Notes under the pieces: generated by a model
Told to the model about the DNA's origin: nothing
The model's database searches: none
Seen by the model: the letters and a program-made list of their open reading frames with translations, nothing else
Shown: positions 1-8,068 of the stretch, one piece after another
Layout of the letters: every line of letters starts with the position of its first letter
How positions within the stretch are numbered: the stretch's first letter is position 1
Position numbers and translations under genes: made by a program
Assembly: GCA_020851735.1 (NCBI GenBank)
Contig: JADZCD010000028.1
Coordinates: 1-64,000 of the forward strand
Direction: 5' to 3'
DNA from: Phycisphaeraceae bacterium
GTDB lineage: Bacteria > Planctomycetota > Phycisphaerae > Phycisphaerales > Phycisphaeraceae
DNA: 64,000 nucleotides

Positions 1-405
1 CGTTTGGTGGTGACGCTTGAGGAACACAGCCTGATCGGCGGGTTAGGTGGGGCGGTGGCGGAATGGCTGGTGGATCGGGAGGTGGAAAGGACGGGGGCGG
101 TTCCGGGGTCACTTCCGGGGGCGGGGGTGGAAGCTAAGGCACCGGTTACTCACGTGCGCGGCTCGTCGATGTCTTCACTTCCGGGGGCGGTTCCGGGGGC
201 GGGGGCGAGGTTGTTGCGGGTGGGGACGATGGACCAGTTTTTCCATGAAGCGGGGGAGCAGGAGCATTACCGGGGTCTGCATGGATTGACGGTGCCGGCG
301 ATTACCGAGCGGGTGCTTAGGGCGCTGGGGAACGGAGCTGCGAAACCAAGACTGGAGACCACCGGCGTGTTCGGGCGAACTTTTTCGGGCGGAGGTGTTC
401 ATTGA
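1..405 (+). CDS. Transketolase C-terminal subunit (3' part only)
   Basis: The frame is open at the window start, so only the C-terminal part is seen. The reading contains EEHSLIGGLGGAVAEWL and later the RVGTMDQF...GLTVPAI segment, which match the C-terminal domain of split transketolase / DXS-like enzymes. The known reaction is thiamine-diphosphate-dependent two-carbon transfer; the N-terminal subunit should lie just upstream. Between those two conserved blocks sits a Gly/Pro/Ala-rich stretch of about 40 residues encoded by two clusters of TTCCGGGGG repeats (about 99-127 and 174-207), where the family normally has only a short connector. The stop overlaps the start of the next gene, so the two are probably co-transcribed with the sugar genes that follow. 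Confident in family; the role in glycan sugar synthesis is inferred from context. Confidence 0.8.
   Translation, partial: RLVVTLEEHSLIGGLGGAVAEWLVDREVERTGAVPGSLPGAGVEAKAPVTHVRGSSMSSLPGAVPGAGARLLRVGTMDQFFHEAGEQEHYRGLHGLTVPAITERVLRALGNGAAKPRLETTGVFGRTFSGGGVH
99..207 (+). repeat. TTCCGGGGG repeat clusters inside the transketolase gene
   Basis: Two clusters (99-127 and 174-207) carry G-rich units of the form ACTTCCGGGGGC and GGTTCCGGGGGC, separated by about 45 bases of ordinary sequence. They stay in frame and encode SLPGA/AVPGAGA-like peptides. The same unit recurs at many other places in the window. Confidence 0.75.
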
Positions 406-1445
406 AGACGCTCTCCGCTGTGTTAGTGGAGCTCAATAAGCCGCTGGAGCTTTGGGAATTGGAGATTCCGGCGCTGGCGGCGGGGCAGGTGTTGGTGGAG
501 GTGGCTTTCAGCGGCGTTTGTCACACGCAGGTGCTCGAAGCCCGTGGGCGGCGGGGGCAGGATCGGTTTTTGCCGCACAATCTGGGGCACGAAGGCAGCG
601 GCGTGGTGCGCGAGGTCGGCCCGGGCGTGCGGAAGGTCAAGGTGGGCGAGCGCGTGGTGCTTTCGTGGCTGAAGGGCAGCGGCGCGGACGTGCCGGGCGT
701 GACGTATCGGTGTGAGGGCAAGGTCGTGAACGCGGGGGCGGTGACGACTTTTAACCGCTTGGCGGTGGTCAGTGAGAATCGGTTGACGGTGTTGCCGGCG
801 GGGTTGGACATGCGGCTGGCGATGCTGTTGGGCTGTGCGCTGCCGACGGGATTGGGGAGCGTGATGAATACGGCGGTGGCGCGTCCGGGGGAGAGTTGCG
901 CGGTGATCGGCTGCGGGGGCGTGGGGTTGTGCGCGGTGATGGGGGCGGCGGTCAGCGGGTGTCATCCGCTGATTGCGGTGGACTTGATCGACGCCAAGCT
1001 GGAGGTGGCCAAGGCGCTGGGGGCGACGGCGACGATCAACGCCGGACGGCAGGATGTGGCGGCGGGGTTGGCGGAATTGTGTCCGGGGGGGTTGGACGTG
1101 GCGATTGAAGTGACGGGGCGACCCGAAGCGATGAGGACGGCACTGGAGGCGGTGCGGCAGCGTGGGGGACGGGCGGTGATCGTGGGCAATGCGCCGTTTG
1201 GAAGTGAAGTAGCGATTGATCCAAAGCAGTTTAATCAGGGCAAGCGCCTGCTGGGCACGTGGGGCGGGGACAGCGATCCGGACCGGGATTTTCCGCGTTT
1301 TGCGCGGCTGCTGGCCGACGGCAGACTCAAGGCGGAAGTGCTGCTGGGGCAGAGTTACGCCCTTAGTCAGGTCAACGCGGCGCTGGATGACTTGGAGGCG
1401 GGGCGGGTGGTGCGGCCCGTGATTGATATGGCGATGGCGGGGTGA
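402..1445 (+). CDS. Zinc-dependent (medium-chain) alcohol/polyol dehydrogenase
   Basis: 347 residues, the usual length for a medium-chain dehydrogenase. The catalytic zinc ligands are visible as Cys40 (GVCHT), His63-Glu64 (GHEG) and Cys145 (GCALPTG). A GCGGVGLCA Rossmann motif near residue 170 binds NAD(P). The four-cysteine structural zinc lobe of class I/III alcohol dehydrogenases is missing; the segment around residues 90-110 has only one Cys. The start is a TTG overlapping the stop of the transketolase gene, so translation is probably coupled. In this neighbourhood, with transketolase, HAD phosphatase, kinase and epimerase, a role in making an unusual sugar for a surface glycan is likely but inferred; the substrate cannot be read from sequence. 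Confidence 0.8.
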   Translation: MKTLSAVLVELNKPLELWELEIPALAAGQVLVEVAFSGVCHTQVLEARGRRGQDRFLPHNLGHEGSGVVREVGPGVRKVKVGERVVLSWLKGSGADVPGVTYRCEGKVVNAGAVTTFNRLAVVSENRLTVLPAGLDMRLAMLLGCALPTGLGSVMNTAVARPGESCAVIGCGGVGLCAVMGAAVSGCHPLIAVDLIDAKLEVAKALGATATINAGRQDVAAGLAELCPGGLDVAIEVTGRPEAMRTALEAVRQRGGRAVIVGNAPFGSEVAIDPKQFNQGKRLLGTWGGDSDPDRDFPRFARLLADGRLKAEVLLGQSYALSQVNAALDDLEAGRVVRPVIDMAMAG

Positions 1446-1463
1446 GAAATGATGATGAATAGT

Positions 1464-1486
1464 GCCCAGGGAAGGAATCCCTGGGC
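1464..1486. repeat. Perfect 9-bp-arm hairpin downstream of the dehydrogenase
   Basis: Arms GCCCAGGGA (1464-1472) and TCCCTGGGC (1478-1486) enclose loop AGGAA. Only a weak TTTA follows, so it may be a weak terminator or another palindromic repeat of the type seen nearby. Confidence 0.6.
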
Positions 1487-1537
1487 TTTAGGAAAGGCGA
1501 ATGTCGGCGTTAATACTAATTTCTACATCCAAGACCG

Positions 1538-1562
1538 GCCCCACATTTCCATGTGGGGCTAC
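1538..1562. repeat. REP-like palindrome with TTCC loop and CTAC foot
   Basis: Arms GCCCCACAT (1538-1546) and ATGTGGGGC (1551-1559) enclose TTCC. CTAC follows, so the other strand reads GTAG then the hairpin, the layout described for REP elements handled by TnpA-REP (RAYT) proteins. Two sister hairpins lie at 22337-22387. No RAYT gene is in the window. Confidence 0.6.
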
Positions 1563-1563
1563 C

Positions 1564-1600
1564 CCCCCGGAAGTGTCCCCCGGAAGTGTCCCCCGGAAGT
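1564..1600 (-). repeat. Three tandem ACACTTCCGGGGG units
   Basis: CCCCCGGAAGTGT repeats with a 13-bp period at 1564, 1577 and 1590; on the minus strand each reads ACACTTCCGGGGG. This orientation is opposite to most other copies in the window. Confidence 0.8.
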
Positions 1601-1604
1601 TTTT

Positions 1605-1627
1605 CCTAACCCCTAACCCCTAACCCC
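1605..1627 (+). repeat. CCTAACCCC tract before the HAD gene
   Basis: Three near-perfect CCTAACC units lie 16 bases upstream of the ATG at 1643. No purine-rich ribosome binding site is visible between the tract and the start. The same kind of C-rich sense-strand leader precedes nifE, nifK and nifV. Confidence 0.75.
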
Positions 1628-1642
1628 ACACTTCCAACTCCC

Positions 1643-2296
1643 ATGCTCATAGGCATTGATTTCGATAACACGATTGTCTGCTATGACGGGGTGTTTCACC
1701 GCGTGGCGGTGGCGGAGGGGTTGATACCGCCTGTGGTGGGGCAGGGGAAGAATGACGTGCGGGACTATTTGCGCTCGGTGGGGCGGGAGGAGGACTGGAC
1801 GCGGCTGCAGGGGCTGGTGTATGGGCGGCGGATTCTGGAGGCGCGGCCATACGAGGGGGTGTTGGAGTTTTTCCGTAAGGCGAAGCGCGAAGGGTTGGTG
1901 GTGAAGATCATCAGTCACAAGACGAGGCAGCCGTATCTGGGGGAGCTCTATGATTTGCATGAGGCGGCGCTGGGGTGGCTAAGACACTACGGTTTTTTCG
2001 ATTTGGGTGGCAAGGTGGAAACACCCTCCGCATGCGGCGGGCTATATAAGGAGAATTCCAGGGGCGAAGGTGATGTTTACCTGGAGCTGACCAAAGAGGC
2101 GAAGCTGCGGCGGATCGCGGAAGCGGGCTGCACGCATTTTGTGGATGATTTACCGGAGTTTTTGGCGGAGTCGGGCTTTCCTGGGGATGTTCAGAAAATT
2201 CTTTGGAACCCAGCCGGCGGTCAAGTGGCTGGGCCATGGATGGCGATACGGGCATGGAAGGACCTTTGGCCCATACTGCACACGGTGGGGGTGTGA
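1643..2296 (+). CDS. HAD-superfamily phosphatase-like protein
   Basis: 217 residues. The haloacid dehalogenase motifs are visible: motif I DFDNT at residues 6-10, motif II around IISHKT near residue 91, and the acidic motif IV FVDDLPE near residue 166. These support a Mg-dependent phosphohydrolase or related enzyme of the cytoplasm. The gene lacks a clear ribosome binding site and is preceded by a C-rich CCTAACC tract. It ends in a GTGA overlap with the following kinase-like gene. HAD phosphatases with kinases and epimerases are common in glycan-precursor clusters; the substrate here is unknown. Confidence 0.75.
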   Translation: MLIGIDFDNTIVCYDGVFHRVAVAEGLIPPVVGQGKNDVRDYLRSVGREEDWTRLQGLVYGRRILEARPYEGVLEFFRKAKREGLVVKIISHKTRQPYLGELYDLHEAALGWLRHYGFFDLGGKVETPSACGGLYKENSRGEGDVYLELTKEAKLRRIAEAGCTHFVDDLPEFLAESGFPGDVQKILWNPAGGQVAGPWMAIRAWKDLWPILHTVGV

Positions 2297-3444
2297 CGAT
2301 CCCCGGCGTGAATGTGGACGCGGACCTGCCGGCCTTGGCGACAAGGCTATGGGCGGCGGCGGGAATGAATGCGCGCGCGGCGGGGGGAGCGGAGGGGCGA
2401 TTAAGTTTGGCGCCGTTGGGCGGGGGGGCGAACAATCGTGTGTATCGTGTGGCCAGGGAAGGGCAGGGGGTGCCGGAGGGGCAGGGGGTGCTGAAGGTGT
2501 ATTTCCGCCATCCGGGTGATTTGCGGGATCGGCTGAAGGCGGAGTATGGATTTTTGAATTACGCCTGGCAGCGGGGGATTCGCTGTGTGCCGCAGCCCTT
2601 GGCGCAGGACGCGGAGGCGGGGGCGGCGTTATACAGCTATATCCAGGGGCGGCCGCTTAACCCGATCGAGGTGGACGCGGGGGCGGTGCAGCAGGCGATG
2701 GACTTCTGGGCGCAGCTCAATAAGGGGCGGGACACGGCGGAGGCGCAGGCGCTGGGGGCGGCGTCGGAGGCGTGTTTTTCGTTGGCGGAGCACTTGGCGT
2801 GCGTGCAGGGTCGGATCAGCCGTTTGGCGGCGCTGCCCGCGGAAAGGGCCGAGGAGCGTGACGCGAGTGATTTTGTGCGGCGGGAATTGGCGCCGGCGTG
2901 GCGCGACGTGGCCGAGCGGGCGATTGAAGAGGCTGGGCGCCTAGGCTGGGCGATGCAGGAAGAATTGCCGGCCGAGCAGCGGCGGATTTCGCCTTCGGAT
3001 TTTGGGTTTCATAATGCGCTGCTGCGAACGGGCGGGACGGAGCCTTCGTTGGTATTTCTGGATTTTGAATATGCTGGTTGGGACGACCCGGTTAAGGCGG
3101 TGTGCGACTTTTTCTGCCAGGTGCGGCTGCCGGTGGCGGGGGCGTATCTGCCGGCGTTCGCCGACGCGGTGTTGGCCCGGGAGGACTGGGCGCGGGAACG
3201 GGCGCGGGTGGCGGTGCTGTTGCCGGTGTATCGGGTGAAGTGGTGCTGTATTCTGCTCAATGATTTTCTGCCGGGGGCGGGGGGAAGGGCGCGGCGGAAT
3301 TTCGCGGGCGCGAGCCACGACGAACAGGAAAGACTGCGTGGCCAATTGGAGAAGGCCAAGGTCATGCTGGCTGCGGCGCGGACGGCGGCGACGGACGAAA
3401 TTGAAAAGGGCAAGCGCGGGGGCAAGGGAGAATCGACGCGATGA
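2293..3444 (+). CDS. APH/choline-kinase-like phosphotransferase
   Basis: About 383 residues from the GTG at 2293, which overlaps the preceding stop as GTGA; ATG codons at 2236 and 2254 lie within the upstream gene and would also be in frame. An aminoglycoside-phosphotransferase/choline-kinase fold is indicated by the catalytic loop PSDFGFHN and the metal-binding FLDFEYAGWDDP motif. The nucleotide loop LGGGANNRVYRV lies near the N terminus. Small-molecule kinases of this family occur in LPS and capsule clusters, where they phosphorylate sugars or amino alcohols; the substrate is not predictable here. An EGQGVPEGQGV duplication near residue 60 comes from a G-rich DNA duplication around 2457-2490. 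The stop overlaps the epimerase start as ATGA. Confidence 0.7.
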   Translation: MTIPGVNVDADLPALATRLWAAAGMNARAAGGAEGRLSLAPLGGGANNRVYRVAREGQGVPEGQGVLKVYFRHPGDLRDRLKAEYGFLNYAWQRGIRCVPQPLAQDAEAGAALYSYIQGRPLNPIEVDAGAVQQAMDFWAQLNKGRDTAEAQALGAASEACFSLAEHLACVQGRISRLAALPAERAEERDASDFVRRELAPAWRDVAERAIEEAGRLGWAMQEELPAEQRRISPSDFGFHNALLRTGGTEPSLVFLDFEYAGWDDPVKAVCDFFCQVRLPVAGAYLPAFADAVLAREDWARERARVAVLLPVYRVKWCCILLNDFLPGAGGRARRNFAGASHDEQERLRGQLEKAKVMLAAARTAATDEIEKGKRGGKGESTR

Positions 3445-4436
3445 CACGGACGGTCATGGTGCTGGGATCCAACGCGTTTTCCGGGCAGGACCTGGTGGAT
3501 CTGCTTTTGGATGATCCGGGCTACCGGGTGATCGGGGTGAGCCGCTCGGCGGAACTGCCCGGCTGGCGGTTGCGGTATCGGGCGCGGCAGGACCAGGAGC
3601 GATTCAGCTTTTTCCGGCTGGATTTTAACCGGGACATGGAGGGGCTTTTGGCGCTGTTGGACCTGGAGCGGCCGTGGGGCGTGGTGAATTTCGCGGCCCA
3701 GAGCGAAGTAGCGCCGAGCTGGGAGCATCCGGAGCACTGGTTCCAGACCAACACGGTGGCGCTGGCGCGGCTGATCAATCATCTGCGGCGGCGGGATTAC
3801 CTGGAGCGTTACCTGCACGTTTCCTCGCCGGAGGTTTATGGGGCGTGCGTGGGGACGGTGCGTGAGGACGCGGGGCTGAATCCGAGCACGCCTTATGCGG
3901 CGTCGAAGGCGGCGGCGGACCTGTTGTTGGGCACGTTCCGCAAGCAGTTTAATTTTCCCTTATTGACGGTGCGGGCGACGAATGTCTATGGGGCCCGCCA
4001 GCAGCTGTTTAAGATCATTCCGCGCAGCGCGATTTACCTGAAGATGGGCAAAAAGATTCCGCTGCACGGTGGGGGCCAGGCGGTCAAGAGTTACATCCAC
4101 GTGCGGGACGTGTCGCGGGGGGAGCTGGCGATTTTAGAGCGCGGGCGGGTGGGCGAGCTGTATCACTTGTCCCCGGACCAGGGCGTGGCGGTGCGCGAGG
4201 TGGTGGGGGCGATGGCGCGGAGGATGAAAATTCCCTGGGAACAGGCGGTGGAGATCGTGGCTGAGCGCCCGGGGCAGGACGCGGCGTATGTGATTGACAG
4301 CGGCAAGGCGCGGACCGAGCTGGGCTGGCGGCCGACGATCGGCCTGGAGGAAGGATTGGCGGAGGTGACGGCGTGGGTGGAAGCGCATTGGGAGGCGATC
4401 AGCAGTCATACATTGGATTATGTGCATCGGGCTTAA
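3441..4436 (+). CDS. NAD-dependent epimerase/dehydratase (GDP-mannose 4,6-dehydratase-like)
   Basis: 331 residues, a full-length extended short-chain dehydrogenase. The N-terminal nucleotide-binding motif is GSNAFSGQ, a variant of GxxGxxG. The active site is the SPEVYG segment followed by YAASK, giving the Tyr-x3-Lys pair near residue 151. A C-terminal sugar-binding part with YIHVRDVSRG and the RPGQD segment fits NDP-sugar dehydratases and epimerases. The reaction would be epimerisation or 4,6-dehydration of a nucleotide sugar in the cytoplasm. The ATG overlaps the kinase stop, so these genes are probably one operon. The exact sugar is not determined. Confidence 0.8.
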   Translation: MTRTVMVLGSNAFSGQDLVDLLLDDPGYRVIGVSRSAELPGWRLRYRARQDQERFSFFRLDFNRDMEGLLALLDLERPWGVVNFAAQSEVAPSWEHPEHWFQTNTVALARLINHLRRRDYLERYLHVSSPEVYGACVGTVREDAGLNPSTPYAASKAAADLLLGTFRKQFNFPLLTVRATNVYGARQQLFKIIPRSAIYLKMGKKIPLHGGGQAVKSYIHVRDVSRGELAILERGRVGELYHLSPDQGVAVREVVGAMARRMKIPWEQAVEIVAERPGQDAAYVIDSGKARTELGWRPTIGLEEGLAEVTAWVEAHWEAISSHTLDYVHRA

Positions 4437-4462
4437 GGGCCTGATTAGACAAGGAGCATGGC

Positions 4463-5230
4463 TTGTTCACACCGCAACAGATTCTTGAGCATTACAAATC
4501 GGAAGCGGCCAAGCACGGGGAGTCGGGCACGAGCACGATTCAGGACCTGCGTACGCGGCAGCTGGAGATCGAGGCGTTGTTTGCGTACGTGCGCGATGGG
4601 ATGAGGGTGTTGGAGATCGGCTGCGGCAACGGGTATGTGGCGCAGGCGATGGTGGAGCGTTTCGCGGTGGACCTGGCGGCGACGGATTTTTCGCCGGAGA
4701 TGATCGGCATCGCCCGGGCGCGGCGGCTGGCGCAGGCGCGGGGGAAGGTGAGCTTCGCGGTGGGGGACGTGCTGAAGCTGGCGGAGCGCGGGCAATACGA
4801 TCTGGTGTTCACCGAGCGGTGTTTGCAGAATCTGCCGACGTGGGAGGATCAGCAAAAGGCGCTGATGAACATTGCCGGGGCGCTCAAGAGCGGGGGGCAG
4901 TTTGTGATGCTCGAGTCGTTCACCACGGGATCGAATAATCTGAATGCGGGGCGGGCGGAGCTGGGGCTGCCGCTGATCCCGCCGCCGTGGCACAACCTGT
5001 TTTTTGATGAGGCAGAGACCAAGGCGTTTTTGGCGGCGCAGGGTTGCCGGTACGTGGACCAGAATTGCTTTTTGAGCGGGTATTACTTCGGTTCGCGTTT
5101 GCTCATGCCCAAGCTGCTGGCGGATCCGGCGAAGGCTAAATCTTCGTCGGTGCTCAATGACTTTTTCTGTGCCTTGCCGGCGGCGGGGGACTTTTGCCCG
5201 ATGAAAATTCTGCGCTTTAAGCGGGAGTGA
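4463..5230 (+). CDS. Class I SAM-dependent methyltransferase
   Basis: 255 residues. The SAM-binding motif I is VLEIGCGNGYVAQ near residue 50, followed by an acidic residue in ATDFSPEM and a motif IV region FTERCLQNL. The start is a TTG with AAGGAG (4451-4456) six bases upstream; an ATG at 4459 is out of frame and is rejected. It is the first of three Rossmann-type methyltransferases in this cluster and probably modifies a sugar or polyketide-like glycan component. The acceptor is unknown. Confidence 0.75.
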   Translation: MFTPQQILEHYKSEAAKHGESGTSTIQDLRTRQLEIEALFAYVRDGMRVLEIGCGNGYVAQAMVERFAVDLAATDFSPEMIGIARARRLAQARGKVSFAVGDVLKLAERGQYDLVFTERCLQNLPTWEDQQKALMNIAGALKSGGQFVMLESFTTGSNNLNAGRAELGLPLIPPPWHNLFFDEAETKAFLAAQGCRYVDQNCFLSGYYFGSRLLMPKLLADPAKAKSSSVLNDFFCALPAAGDFCPMKILRFKRE

Positions 5231-5315
5231 CGCCAGGAAGTGACGGGAGTCTGGTGATCGTGACGACGGTGTGGCTGGGGATCGACTGATGAACCTTTGC
5301 TGACATGGAACGCGC

Positions 5316-6038
5316 ATGGCTGAGAGCACGCCCACGTTTTTGCCGCCGAGCTTTTCCAAGTATGACCGGGACGGCCAGCTGTATAAGGAGCTGGTGGACC
5401 AGATCTACGCGCGCTACCCCCACGGGGTGACGCTCACGCCGGAGTACGCGCAGTTTGTCGAGGAAAACCTGCTGCGGTTCACGATTCGCCTGGCGCGGTA
5501 CAAATTCGTGGCCCGGCTGCTGCGCCCGCGCGACCGGGTGCTGGAAGTCGGGTGCGGATCGGGCCTGGGGGCGATTTTTCTAAGTCAGCACTGCCGGCAG
5601 GTGACGGGGCTGGACGTGAAGGAACATGAGATCAACGAGGCCCGGATGATCAATCGCCGCGCCAACGTGAGCTTTGCCGCCGGCGACTTTTTCGCGCTTG
5701 ACAGCGCGCAGGCGTGGGATGCGGTGGTGATGCTCGACGTGATCGAACACATGGACGAGCCGCTGGGTCAGAAGCTGGTGGCGCAGGCGGGCAGGATTCT
5801 TGCGCCGGGGGGCATGCTCGTACTTGGTACGCCGAGTTTGTATTCGTATCCGCATCAGGGGCCCTTGAGCCAGGCGTCGCACGTGAAGTGCTACGACCAG
5901 GAGGAACTGCTGCGGTTGATGGAGAACTACTTTGGGCGGGTGCTGCCGTTCTCGATGAACGATGAAATGGTGCACACGGGGAACCCGAAGATGGCGTGGT
6001 ATTACTTCATGGTGGCTACCGCCCCCCGGAGAGGCTGA
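5316..6038 (+). CDS. Class I SAM-dependent methyltransferase (UbiG/Methyltransf_11-like)
   Basis: 240 residues. Motif I is VLEVGCGSGLGAIF near residue 73, the post-I acidic residue is in GLDVKEHE, and AVVMLDVIEHMDEP forms motif IV, typical of UbiG/Methyltransf_11-type enzymes. It lies 85 bases after the previous methyltransferase on the same strand. The protein is soluble with no signal peptide. Context suggests methylation of a glycan precursor; substrate not known. Confidence 0.78.
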   Translation: MAESTPTFLPPSFSKYDRDGQLYKELVDQIYARYPHGVTLTPEYAQFVEENLLRFTIRLARYKFVARLLRPRDRVLEVGCGSGLGAIFLSQHCRQVTGLDVKEHEINEARMINRRANVSFAAGDFFALDSAQAWDAVVMLDVIEHMDEPLGQKLVAQAGRILAPGGMLVLGTPSLYSYPHQGPLSQASHVKCYDQEELLRLMENYFGRVLPFSMNDEMVHTGNPKMAWYYFMVATAPRRG

Positions 6039-6074
6039 AAAGTAAACGTTGTCGATGGCGGAAAAATACCGATC

Positions 6075-6166
6075 TTCACCACGGAGAGCACGGAGAGCAC
6101 GGAGAGGAAAGGCTGAAAACAAAACGATGGTTTGGCTCTGTGGCCTCTGTGATCTCCGTGGTGTAA
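6075..6166. repeat. CTCCGTGGTGAA-type inverted repeat, copy 1
   Basis: The left end TTCACCACGGAG plus tandem GAGCACGGAG is mirrored at the right end by CTCTGTGGCCTCTGTGATCTCCGTGGTG, giving an imperfect inverted repeat of about 92 bp. A second copy lies at 7370-7463 on the other side of the aminotransferase gene. No coding potential is convincing in it. Confidence 0.75.
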
Positions 6167-6231
6167 ATGGTTCGACGGTGTGTTCGCGGAATATAGTGGC
6201 GACTGATTCATTAACAGGCAATAAAAATCCC

Positions 6232-7359
6232 ATGTCCACACCTGCCGTTCGCTTTCTTGATCTTTCCGTCACCGATGCCGCGGAGCGCGGGGAGCTGTTG
6301 GCGGCGGTGGCGGGGGTGCTGGAGCACGGGCGGATTGTGCTGGGCCCGGAGGTGGAGGAATTAGAGAAGCGACTGGCGGCGCGGGTGGGGCGGAAGTTCG
6401 CGGTGGGCGTCAGCTCGGGGACGGACGCGCTGTATCTGGCGCTGCGGGCGGCGGAAATCGGTGCCGGCGACGAGGTGATCACCACCAGCATGTCCTGGAT
6501 CGCCACGGCCAATGCGATCGCGCTGGTGGGGGCTGAGCCGGTGTTCGCGGACGTGCGGGAGGATTTGAATATGGATCCCGCCAGCGTCGCCAGGCTGATC
6601 TCGCCGCGCACCCAGGCGATTTTGCCGGTGCACAATCAGGGCAAGGCTTGCGCGATGGATGAATTGACGGCGATTGGCCGGCAGCACGGATTGCTGCTGA
6701 TTGAGGATTGCGCCCAGGCGTTTGATGCGGAATTCGCGGGGCGGAAGGTCGGCTCGTTCGGCGACTTGGCGTGCCTGAGCATGAATCCGATGAAAGTGCT
6801 GGCGGCGATCGGCGAGGCGGGGATGGTGTTTACCGATGACCCGGCCTGGCGCGAGCGCTTACAGGCGTTGCGCTACAACGGGACGATCAATCGCGAGGAT
6901 TGCCACTGGCCCAGCCACAACGGCAGGTTGGACACGATTCAGGCGGCGATGCTGCTTAGGCGCTTGGATCGGTTGGATGGGAGTCTGCGGCGGCGGCGGG
7001 AGATCGCGGCGATTTATGACCAGGGATTGGCGGAGCTGGCGGGGCGGTTGGAGATTCCCCGTGAAAGTTCGCAGGACAAGTGCAGGGACGTTTACTACAC
7101 GTACACCATGCGCACGGATCAGCGTGATGCGTTGCAGGCTTTTTTGGAGCGGCGCGGCATTGAAAGCCGGGTGCGGCACCCGATCTTGATGCCGGAGCAC
7201 ACGGCCTATCGGGGCCAGGCGCGCGGGGAATGGACGAAGGCGGCCCAATTGGTGCGGCAGATTCTTTGCTTGCCGATCCATGAGAAGTTGACGGATGAAC
7301 AGGCGCGCTACGTGGGGCAATGCGTGCGGGAGTTTTTCGCGGCGGTGAGGGGAAAATAG
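6232..7359 (+). CDS. DegT/DnrJ/EryC1/StrS-family PLP aminotransferase
   Basis: 375 residues from the ATG at 6232; an upstream extension of the frame reads through the repeat at 6075-6166 and is rejected. The protein has the SSGTDALYLAL segment, IEDCAQAFDA (the PLP-contacting Asp) and the SMNPMKVL segment that supplies the Schiff-base lysine. The family makes amino sugars from NDP-4-keto or 3-keto sugars using glutamate, which fits the upstream dehydratase-like gene. The gene is bracketed by two CTCCGTGG inverted repeats, so it may have been inserted or rearranged as a unit. No Shine-Dalgarno sequence is obvious. Confidence 0.85.
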   Translation: MSTPAVRFLDLSVTDAAERGELLAAVAGVLEHGRIVLGPEVEELEKRLAARVGRKFAVGVSSGTDALYLALRAAEIGAGDEVITTSMSWIATANAIALVGAEPVFADVREDLNMDPASVARLISPRTQAILPVHNQGKACAMDELTAIGRQHGLLLIEDCAQAFDAEFAGRKVGSFGDLACLSMNPMKVLAAIGEAGMVFTDDPAWRERLQALRYNGTINREDCHWPSHNGRLDTIQAAMLLRRLDRLDGSLRRRREIAAIYDQGLAELAGRLEIPRESSQDKCRDVYYTYTMRTDQRDALQAFLERRGIESRVRHPILMPEHTAYRGQARGEWTKAAQLVRQILCLPIHEKLTDEQARYVGQCVREFFAAVRGK

Positions 7360-7369
7360 AACGAGGAAA

Positions 7370-7463
7370 TTCACCACGGAGCTCACAGAGAGCACGGAGA
7401 TAAGGCACAAGAATTAAACAAAATCTGGTTCGTCTCCGTGGCCTCTGTGCTCTCCGTGGTGAA
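7370..7463. repeat. CTCCGTGGTGAA-type inverted repeat, copy 2
   Basis: Begins TTCACCACGGAGCTCACAGAG and ends CTCTGTGCTCTCCGTGGTGAA, about 94 bp, forming a long imperfect hairpin. Same family and orientation as the copy at 6075-6166. Confidence 0.8.
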
Positions 7464-7483
7464 ATGACTTGACGAGTTTATTT

Positions 7484-7999
7484 ATGCCCAGTGTGTTCAC
7501 ACATCATCAAGAGGTATTTGCCGTCGGGCCCGACTGGCTGGACCGTTTGCGGCAGGAGGCGGCGGCGGCGCCGTTGGGGCGGGCGCGGCTGTGTCTGCAT
7601 CGACGGGCGGAGGAAGCGATTCAGGAGATGGTCATTGCCTTTCGGGGGGATTCGCTGGTGCGGCCGCATCGGCACCGGGGGCGCAGCGAGTCGCTGCACG
7701 TGGTGAGGGGGAAGTTGGCGGTGCTTATTTTTGATGAGGCTGGCAGGGTGACGCAGCGGGTGAACCTGGCGGCCCTGGGCGAAAAGTGCGGGACTGGGAT
7801 GGGGATGGCAGCCGCGTGGATGTATCGCTTAAGTGAAGGGCTCTGGCACACGGTGGTGCCGCGGAGCGAGGACCTGGTGGTGCACGAGGTGACGCAAGGG
7901 CCGTTCGATCCGGCCGAGCAGGAGTTCGCGCCGTTTGGGCCGGCGGAAGACGGGGCCCTGCGCAAGTTTATTGAACAGGCGCTCAACGAGCGGCCGTAG
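7484..7999 (+). CDS. WbuC-like cupin-fold metalloprotein
   Basis: About 171 residues from the ATG at 7484; a TTG at 7469 is also in frame. The protein has an N-terminal HHQEVFAVGPDWLDRLRQEA segment and a cupin core VRPHRHRGRSESLHVVRGKLAVLIFD, with two histidines and a glutamate as likely metal ligands, then a later WHTVVPR histidine. This arrangement matches WbuC-type cupins found in O-antigen and capsule clusters, whose biochemical role is not established. It supports reading the 1-8.7 kb block as a surface-polysaccharide cluster. Confidence 0.7.
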   Translation: MPSVFTHHQEVFAVGPDWLDRLRQEAAAAPLGRARLCLHRRAEEAIQEMVIAFRGDSLVRPHRHRGRSESLHVVRGKLAVLIFDEAGRVTQRVNLAALGEKCGTGMGMAAAWMYRLSEGLWHTVVPRSEDLVVHEVTQGPFDPAEQEFAPFGPAEDGALRKFIEQALNERP

Positions 8000-8030
8000 C
8001 GGCTAAGTGATGGTGAAGGTGTTTTTCCCC

Positions 8031-8057
8031 GGGGACATTCCGGGGGCAATCCGGGGG
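8031..8057 (+). repeat. TTCCGGGGG-type units before a methyltransferase
   Basis: ACATTCCGGGGGC and CAATCCGGGGGC follow each other. The last G-run leads directly into GCAGGAG, the likely ribosome binding site of the gene starting at 8069. Confidence 0.65.
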
Positions 8058-8068
8058 CAGGAGCACGA

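Noticed and set aside
6049-6231. Upstream extension of the aminotransferase
   Set aside because: It reads through the inverted repeat and gives repetitive Arg-rich sequence; ATG 6232 starts the conserved domain.
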